The notes under the pieces: model-generated
The model's input: the letters and a program-made list of their open reading frames with translations, nothing else
Told to the model about the DNA's origin: nothing
Databases searched by the model: none
Shown: positions 60,018 to 64,000 of the stretch, in pieces
How the letters are laid out: the number at the start of each line of letters is the position of its first letter
Numbering within the stretch: position 1 is the stretch's first letter
Translations under genes and position numbers: made by a program
NCBI RefSeq assembly: GCF_004405125.1
Contig: NZ_SORX01000003.1
Location: forward strand, 62,001-126,000
Reading direction: 5' to 3'
Source of the DNA: Jeotgalibacillus salarius
GTDB lineage: Bacteria > Bacillota > Bacilli > Bacillales > Jeotgalibacillaceae
Length of the DNA: 64,000 nt

Positions 60018-60165
60018 TGACCGGTTCATTTACGCTCCAGGTGTAGGCTTTCCGGATCGGTGGACCGTTTTGTGGTCCGATATGGCCTCCTCGCCTTCGG
60101 CTGCGGGGTCTCAGCTATCCCGCTTATCGTCCCGGAGTCCACACCTTCCGCTTCAATGAACCTAA
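60018..60165. repeat. Dispersed GC-rich inverted-repeat element, copy 3
   Basis: About 148 bp bounded by inverted ends (GGTTCATTTACGCTCC near 60021 against GCTTCAATGAACC near 60152, and GGTGTAGGCTTTCCGG against CCGGAGTCCACACC). Shared core landmarks with copies 1 and 2 are GGCTTTCCG, GGCCTCCTCG, GCTGCGGGGTCTC and the closing GGAGTCC. The middle hairpin GTGGACCG/TGGTCCGATAT is specific to this copy. It fills much of the gap between the glycosylase promoter and ppaC; the rest (60166-60350) shows no gene I can support. Confidence 0.72.
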
Positions 60166-60350
60166 GTATTTTAATTCATTACATTACAAAAAAGGAAAAA
60201 GTTATGAAAAATCGTTATTTATTTTTTAGAATGAGGCGTCAATAAAGGTACATTAATATTCCAGACACCCCTTCAGAATCGTTGTTCATACTCATGCAAA
60301 GAACTGCTCAGTTTAGCTTAAAAGGTATAAAAGCTCATAATCAGAAAAAA

Positions 60351-60378
60351 GGCAGAACCCTCTGAAGAATTCTGCCTT
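60351..60378 (-). terminator. Intrinsic terminator of ppaC
   Basis: On the minus strand AAAGGCAGAA pairs with TTCTGCCTTT followed by TTTCTG, seven bases past the ppaC stop. Confidence 0.82.
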
Positions 60379-60384
60379 TGTAAA

Positions 60385-61320
60385 TTATGCTTCTTCGTTA
60401 AATGCTTCTGTTAGTACAGGAACGATTTGTTTTTTACGCGATACGACACCTTCAAGCAGTGCAGTATGATTGATGAATGTTACTTTGAATGCTTTTTCAG
60501 CAAGTGACACGTGAGAACCTTTGACGATAATGGCAGAATTGCTGTTTAAAATATCGGTTACTACGACTGCAAATAAAGCCAGCTTTTCTTCTTCAATTGC
60601 TGTTTCAGCTGCTTTCTCAATTTCTTCCTGCAGGTTAAGGATATCCTGTGGATCAACTGCATTAACCTGGGCAATTTTCACGTGGTGGCCGCCCATTTCA
60701 AATACCTTTGCATCAAGTGAAATAAGTTCTTCTGCCGTTTTACCGCTGAGGTCTGCTCCGGCTTTCAGCATTTCAAGACCATATTCTTCAGCATTTACCC
60801 CTGCAATTTTTTCAAGCTCTTTTGCAGCTTTTACATCTTCTTCTGTGCAGGTTGGAGACTTAAACAATAGAGAATCTGAAATGATTGCAGATAACATTAA
60901 ACCTGCAATGTTCTTAGGAATCTCAACTCCGTGCTCCTTGTACAGTTTCAATAAAATCGTTGCAGTACAGCCGACTGGCTCTGCTCTAAAATAGATCGGG
61001 TCACTTGTTTCAAAGTTTGCGATTCTATGATGATCGATGACTTCAATCACTTTCACTTCATCCAGATCATCCACACTTTGCTGACGCTCGTTGTGGTCTA
61101 CAAGAATCACGCGGTCTGTTTCCCCTGCTACTTTATCAATCAGGCGTGGCGCCTCTGCATTGAACTGTTCAAGTGCATAGGCTGTTTCACCATTAATTTC
61201 ACCAAGACGTACAGCTTCTGTCTCAAATCCAATTTCATTTTTTAAATGTGAATAGGCAATTGCTGCCGTAATTGTATCTGTATCAGGACTTTTATGTCCA
61301 AAAACCAATGCTTTAGTCAT
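60385..61320 (-). CDS. ppaC: Manganese-dependent inorganic pyrophosphatase
   Basis: A 311-residue family II pyrophosphatase of the DHH superfamily. Metal ligands are His9, Asp13 and Asp15 ('GHKSPDTDT'), Asp75 ('ILVDHNE'), His97-His98 ('IDHHRI') and Asp149 ('IISDSLL'); the C-terminal DHHA2 domain ends with the '[14 protein letters not shown]' arginine-lysine substrate motif. It hydrolyses pyrophosphate in the cytoplasm. Ribosome site AAAGGAG. Its Mn2+ requirement is notable near the Mn riboswitch gene, but they are separate units. Confidence 0.95.
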   Translation of the reverse strand: MTKALVFGHKSPDTDTITAAIAYSHLKNEIGFETEAVRLGEINGETAYALEQFNAEAPRLIDKVAGETDRVILVDHNERQQSVDDLDEVKVIEVIDHHRIANFETSDPIYFRAEPVGCTATILLKLYKEHGVEIPKNIAGLMLSAIISDSLLFKSPTCTEEDVKAAKELEKIAGVNAEEYGLEMLKAGADLSGKTAEELISLDAKVFEMGGHHVKIAQVNAVDPQDILNLQEEIEKAAETAIEEEKLALFAVVVTDILNSNSAIIVKGSHVSLAEKAFKVTFINHTALLEGVVSRKKQIVPVLTEAFNEEA

Positions 61321-61433
61321 AAGTAGACTCCTTTATTCGAATAATTTTAAACGCTTCTTTTATTCTACCAATTTTACTTCAAGGAATGAAGTATTAATCA
61401 AGATCTGACATGAAATTAATCCAACGCAAAAAA

Positions 61434-61449
61434 GAGCGCACGTGCGCCC
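61434..61449 (-). terminator. Intrinsic terminator downstream of the 126-residue hypothetical
   Basis: GGGCGCAC pairs with GTGCGCTC with almost no loop and is followed by TTTTTTGCG on the minus strand. Confidence 0.75.
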
Positions 61450-61490
61450 TTTCTTTCGAGTTGCTAAATGTACCAGTAAAAAAATAGCCG

Positions 61491-61871
61491 TTATTTTTTT
61501 CTAAGCAGCTCAAGTGTTTTCTCGATATTATTTAGCAGCTCCTGATCAGGCACCTTCTTTTTCTCTTCTTTTTTAGAAGGGCGGTCCATGATGCTGAATG
61601 GTTTCTCGGTGTAAGTGGTTGCACTAAGGTCAGAAATTTTTTCTAAAATCGCTACGTGGCTAATTCTAACGTATTTTCCTTCTTCATCATAAAGCTCTTC
61701 ATTTACACTGATTTGCGCTTTAACTTTTTCACCTTCTACAAGTCCTTTATCAACTGCAGTAGTCCAGATGAAGCGGTTTTCAGCAGAATCAATGAAATGA
61801 ACTACATTAGATAAATGTGATTTAACACGAGGTTTGACGTGTACTACTTTAAGGTCAATCGTAATCCTCAT
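61491..61871 (-). CDS. Hypothetical protein with beta-rich N-terminus and charged tail
   Basis: A 126-residue cytoplasmic protein that I do not recognise. Residues 1-75 alternate in a way that suggests a small beta-barrel ('MRITIDLKVVHVKPRVKS', 'HFIDSAENRFIWTTAV', 'EGEKVKAQISVNEELYDEEGKYVRISHVAI' in parts), reminiscent of an OB-like fold; residues 88-126 are a charged helix ('KKEEKKKVPDQELLNNIEKTLELL', fragment). No signal or membrane segment. Ribosome site GAGGG is somewhat distant (11 bases) from ATG 61871. Confidence 0.78.
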   Translation of the reverse strand: MRITIDLKVVHVKPRVKSHLSNVVHFIDSAENRFIWTTAVDKGLVEGEKVKAQISVNEELYDEEGKYVRISHVAILEKISDLSATTYTEKPFSIMDRPSKKEEKKKVPDQELLNNIEKTLELLRKK

Positions 61872-62255
61872 TCTTATGCAGACCCTCTCTCTTTAGTTCT
61901 ATATGTATATTTTTCCACCAAAACCAGTTCATTACCAATAAAATGAAAAGTTCAGAGGACTTTTTCAGTATAAAGGATAGACCACTAGTTTTGTCAATTA
62001 GAAGTTTTATCCACATACGCCAATATTGACATGATCCCTTATTCTAATAGGATTTCATTATATATATTTTTTTTGAATTTTTTAATTTATCATCCTTTGG
62101 GAATTTTTTTGATGGATAAAAATTTGCTGTTTGCAACCATATAATAGTAAGAACTATTTTAAATACATCTTTTAAAAGATAATTTTTTCAATACTTTTCA
62201 TCTGTAGTAAATGTGATATTTGATTTTTCTTGAGGTGAGGAACTTAAAAGTTTTA
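61872..62255. other. AT-rich intergenic region with no recognised gene
   Basis: This 384-base gap is markedly AT-rich, with long T and A runs around 62060-62110 and 62150-62200. I see no frame with a ribosome site, no repeat from the other families and no strong hairpin before the terminator at 62256. It holds the promoter of the 126-residue gene at its left end. Confidence 0.6.
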
Positions 62256-62300
62256 AAAAAGCTGCGGATGTCACCAATGACCATCCGCAGCTTTTCTGTA
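62256..62300 (-). terminator. Intrinsic terminator of the lactonase gene
   Basis: AAAAGCTGCGGATG pairs with CATCCGCAGCTTTT, loop of about ten, with a T/A-run each side; 40 bases past the lactonase stop. Confidence 0.85.
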
Positions 62301-62339
62301 TCTCAATCCGGCACTGCATGGCCGGGATTGAAGCTTTAA

Positions 62340-63371
62340 TTAGTTAGATATAAATTTCACACACACTGGTTCAGGTACTTCGACTTTAACACCTGTTGCA
62401 GTCAGACGTCCTGATTCTGCATCACGTTTGAATAAAACGAGGGAATCACTTTCCTGATTAGCAGCTACTACGTATGTTTCAGAAGGATCCAATGAGAAGT
62501 CTCTTGGCCAATTCCCCTCTGTTTCAACGTATTCAATATGAGTAAGCTCTCCGCTGTTTTCATCAGCTGCGTACACTGCAATAGAATTATGTCCTCTGTT
62601 TCCTGCATAGACGAACTTACCATCAGAAGTAATGTGAATTGCACTTCCCTGACTATTTTCTTTAAAGTCCCCAGGGATCGCAGGAATAGCCTGGAGCTGT
62701 CTGAATGAGCCATTCTCGCTGTCATAAGCAAGTACTAATACTTCATTGCTCAACTCGGTCATAACGTACGCAAGAGGCTTCTCAGGGTGAAATACCAGGT
62801 GTCTTGGTCCCGCTCCAGGTTCTGCATTAAAAGTAGAAGCATGCTTCAATTCCCCACTCTGATAGCTGTAGCTGATAATTTCATCAGTTCCTAAATCAAC
62901 GGCTACAATATACTTACCATCAGGTGAAAAGCCGCTATAATGGGCATGGGCTGCGTCCTGCCGTTCTTCATTTGGACCATTCCCTTCGTGCTGAACAACT
63001 GAAAGCTGTTCTGTCACTTTACCAGTTTCCTTGTCGCGGTTATAAAGTGCGATTGTGCCATCAAGGTAAGTAGCTGATGCCGCGTATTGACCGTCCGGAC
63101 TTACGCTGACATGACACGGAGACCCGTCTTTTTCATTTGCGTGAGCCAATAAAGATAAAGAATCACCAACTTTGTAAGAAGCCATCCCACCTGGAGCTAC
63201 CGTGTAAAGATACTCCTGGTCCGCATCCATGTTGACATAGGTAGGGCTTTGCATTTCAGCTGCTACCCCTTTCACTGTCAGTGCTTCTTTTTCTGTATCG
63301 AGTTCAATTTCATAGACACCCTTACTCGACTTCTTGGTATATGTACCAATAAAACCTTTATATTTTGTCAT
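62340..63371 (-). CDS. Lactonase-family seven-bladed propeller (6-phosphogluconolactonase-like)
   Basis: A 343-residue beta-propeller of the YbhE/Pgl lactonase family. It opens 'KGFIGTYTKKSSKGVYEIELD' (fragment) and shows propeller strands throughout ('HVSVSPDGQYAASATYLDGTIALY', fragment; 'AGPRHLVFHPEKPLAYVMTELSNEV', fragment; 'WPRDFSLDPSETYVVAANQESDSLVLF', fragment). The usual reaction is hydrolysis of 6-phosphogluconolactone in the pentose phosphate pathway, but paralogues act on other lactones. Ribosome site AGAGGAG; it stands alone. Confidence 0.88.
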   Translation of the reverse strand: MTKYKGFIGTYTKKSSKGVYEIELDTEKEALTVKGVAAEMQSPTYVNMDADQEYLYTVAPGGMASYKVGDSLSLLAHANEKDGSPCHVSVSPDGQYAASATYLDGTIALYNRDKETGKVTEQLSVVQHEGNGPNEERQDAAHAHYSGFSPDGKYIVAVDLGTDEIISYSYQSGELKHASTFNAEPGAGPRHLVFHPEKPLAYVMTELSNEVLVLAYDSENGSFRQLQAIPAIPGDFKENSQGSAIHITSDGKFVYAGNRGHNSIAVYAADENSGELTHIEYVETEGNWPRDFSLDPSETYVVAANQESDSLVLFKRDAESGRLTATGVKVEVPEPVCVKFISN

Positions 63372-63430
63372 TTAAATCGCTCCTCTCATATTAGTATCTT
63401 TCCTTATTTTCAAGGAGAGAAACCGAAAAA

Positions 63431-64000
63431 TCAAATTAAGAGCCAGGCGATAAATGGAATTGTGACCAGACTTAGCAGCGTAGAAGCGAAAATTGTGACG
63501 ACCGCTGTTTCCTCTTCTTCTGTAAATTTAGAAAATAAGACGGCTGTAATCATAGCTGCCGGCATAGCGGTCTGGAGCACGATCAGCTGCGCTGTCCATC
63601 CTGTAAATGAAAATAATGATAAGACAGCCATGACGATGAGTGGGATCACTAATAGTCTGACCGTAACCGGGAACCATAGGTGCGGAAACATGACCTCCTT
63701 TTTTCTCTTCCAAAGTGGAGGCAGCAGCATACCCACATAAAGCATAGCCATCGGGGCTGCCAGTGCTGCAAGCATCTCAACAAACTGCACCATCATACCC
63801 GGTGGCTGAAATCCACTGAGCGCTACAACCAGACCCAAAACAATTGCAATAACCGGCATATTAATCATCGCCTTCAGCTGACTGATATGAAATTTCCCTT
63901 CAGCCTGCAAAAGATAAATCACAATTGTATAAACGGTTAGGCTCAGTCCTGCATCGAAAATAGCTGCCAGAAATCCACCGGCCGGACCAAAAATTGTAGC
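63431..64000 (-). CDS. AEC-family transporter (partial, runs off the window)
   Basis: The C-terminal 189 residues of an auxin-efflux-carrier family permease; the frame stays open to base 64000, so the N-terminus is outside. It shows hydrophobic helices 'MINMPVIAIVLGLVVALSG', 'ALAAPMAMLYVGMLLPP' (the conserved 'GMLL' helix), 'RLLVIPLIVMAVLSLFS' and 'LQTAMPAAMITAVLFSKFTE', ending 'LSLVTIPFIAWLLI', which is the normal family C-terminus. Family members move organic acids such as malate or malonate. The substrate cannot be told. Confidence 0.85.
   Translation of the reverse strand, partial: ATIFGPAGGFLAAIFDAGLSLTVYTIVIYLLQAEGKFHISQLKAMINMPVIAIVLGLVVALSGFQPPGMMVQFVEMLAALAAPMAMLYVGMLLPPLWKRKKEVMFPHLWFPVTVRLLVIPLIVMAVLSLFSFTGWTAQLIVLQTAMPAAMITAVLFSKFTEEEETAVVTIFASTLLSLVTIPFIAWLLI

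Noticed and set aside
60204-60245. A 13-residue open frame MKNRYLFFRMRRQ behind AAAAAAGGAAAAAG
   Set aside because: Very short, weak ribosome site and no terminator; chance occurrence is likely although a leader peptide cannot be excluded.

Overview
The window is ordinary chromosome from a low-to-mid GC member of the Bacillales (Bacillota), most likely Bacillaceae or Planococcaceae. This rests on strong Shine-Dalgarno sites with many TTG/GTG starts, two SAM-I (S-box) riboswitches, an app oligopeptide permease in the Bacillus subtilis gene order D-F-A-B-C, a YodB/CatR-type regulator, a C30-carotenoid (CrtP-type) oxidase and paired LytS/LytR regulators. I see no phage, insertion sequence, CRISPR array, tRNA or rRNA.

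Layout. 1-1790: end of a ferric-siderophore importer plus a FhuF-type reductase. 1835-5706: a DUF4064 membrane protein, a HAD phosphatase and a TcyABC-like cystine importer. 5803-8271: a sulfide/persulfide detoxification operon (CstB, membrane rhodanese, TusA-rhodanese) behind a promoter with a CsoR/CstR-type operator at the start site. 8500-13549: DUF4166, a second-type RsgA GTPase, a FlaR-like kinase, a BCCT osmolyte transporter. 13732-15804: diaponeurosporene oxidase plus an ICMT-like methyltransferase. 16136-20214: CstA transporter with a LytST-like two-component system. 20319-21995: CHY zinc finger, hydrolase, MscL. 22032-27852: app operon. 28247-34521: YpuA, a chemotaxis receptor, PanE, a CatR-like regulator, an HtrA-like protease with a FxLYD partner. 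34669-35294: YceI under a perfect MhqR-like palindrome. 35342-38310: acyl-CoA ligase, an unannotated-size 43-residue protein, a DDAH-like hydrolase. 38389-43652: S-box metY-metX followed by a sulfonate-type ABC importer. 43673-46430: GntR/ABC operon with a long inverted-repeat operator. 46521-51081: antiporter, SDR, S-box metI-metC. 51603-57516: amidotransferase, DUF4003, FusB-like EF-G binder, Gfo/Idh oxidoreductase, an amino-acid importer without ATPase, a MORN-like protein. 57624-58805: CaCA exchanger under a yybP-ykoY (Mn2+) riboswitch. 58850-64000: family-4 uracil-DNA glycosylase, PpaC, a lactonase and a partial AEC transporter.

Themes. Sulfur metabolism recurs: cystine uptake, persulfide oxidation, sulfonate uptake, direct sulfhydrylation (MetX/MetY) and transsulfuration (MetI/MetC), with S-box and CsoR-type control visible in the DNA.

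The least explained structure lies between genes. Four intergenic arrays share a strict 21-bp period (two helical turns), each unit having a conserved half and a variable half. Two arrays (3268, 8358) share one consensus and a common 3' flank; two others (51208, 55275) have unrelated consensus sequences but the same period. Separately, three diverged copies of a GC-rich, inverted-repeat-bounded element sit at 10613, 37045 and 60018. All functional assignments are from reading translations and motifs; no database search was run.
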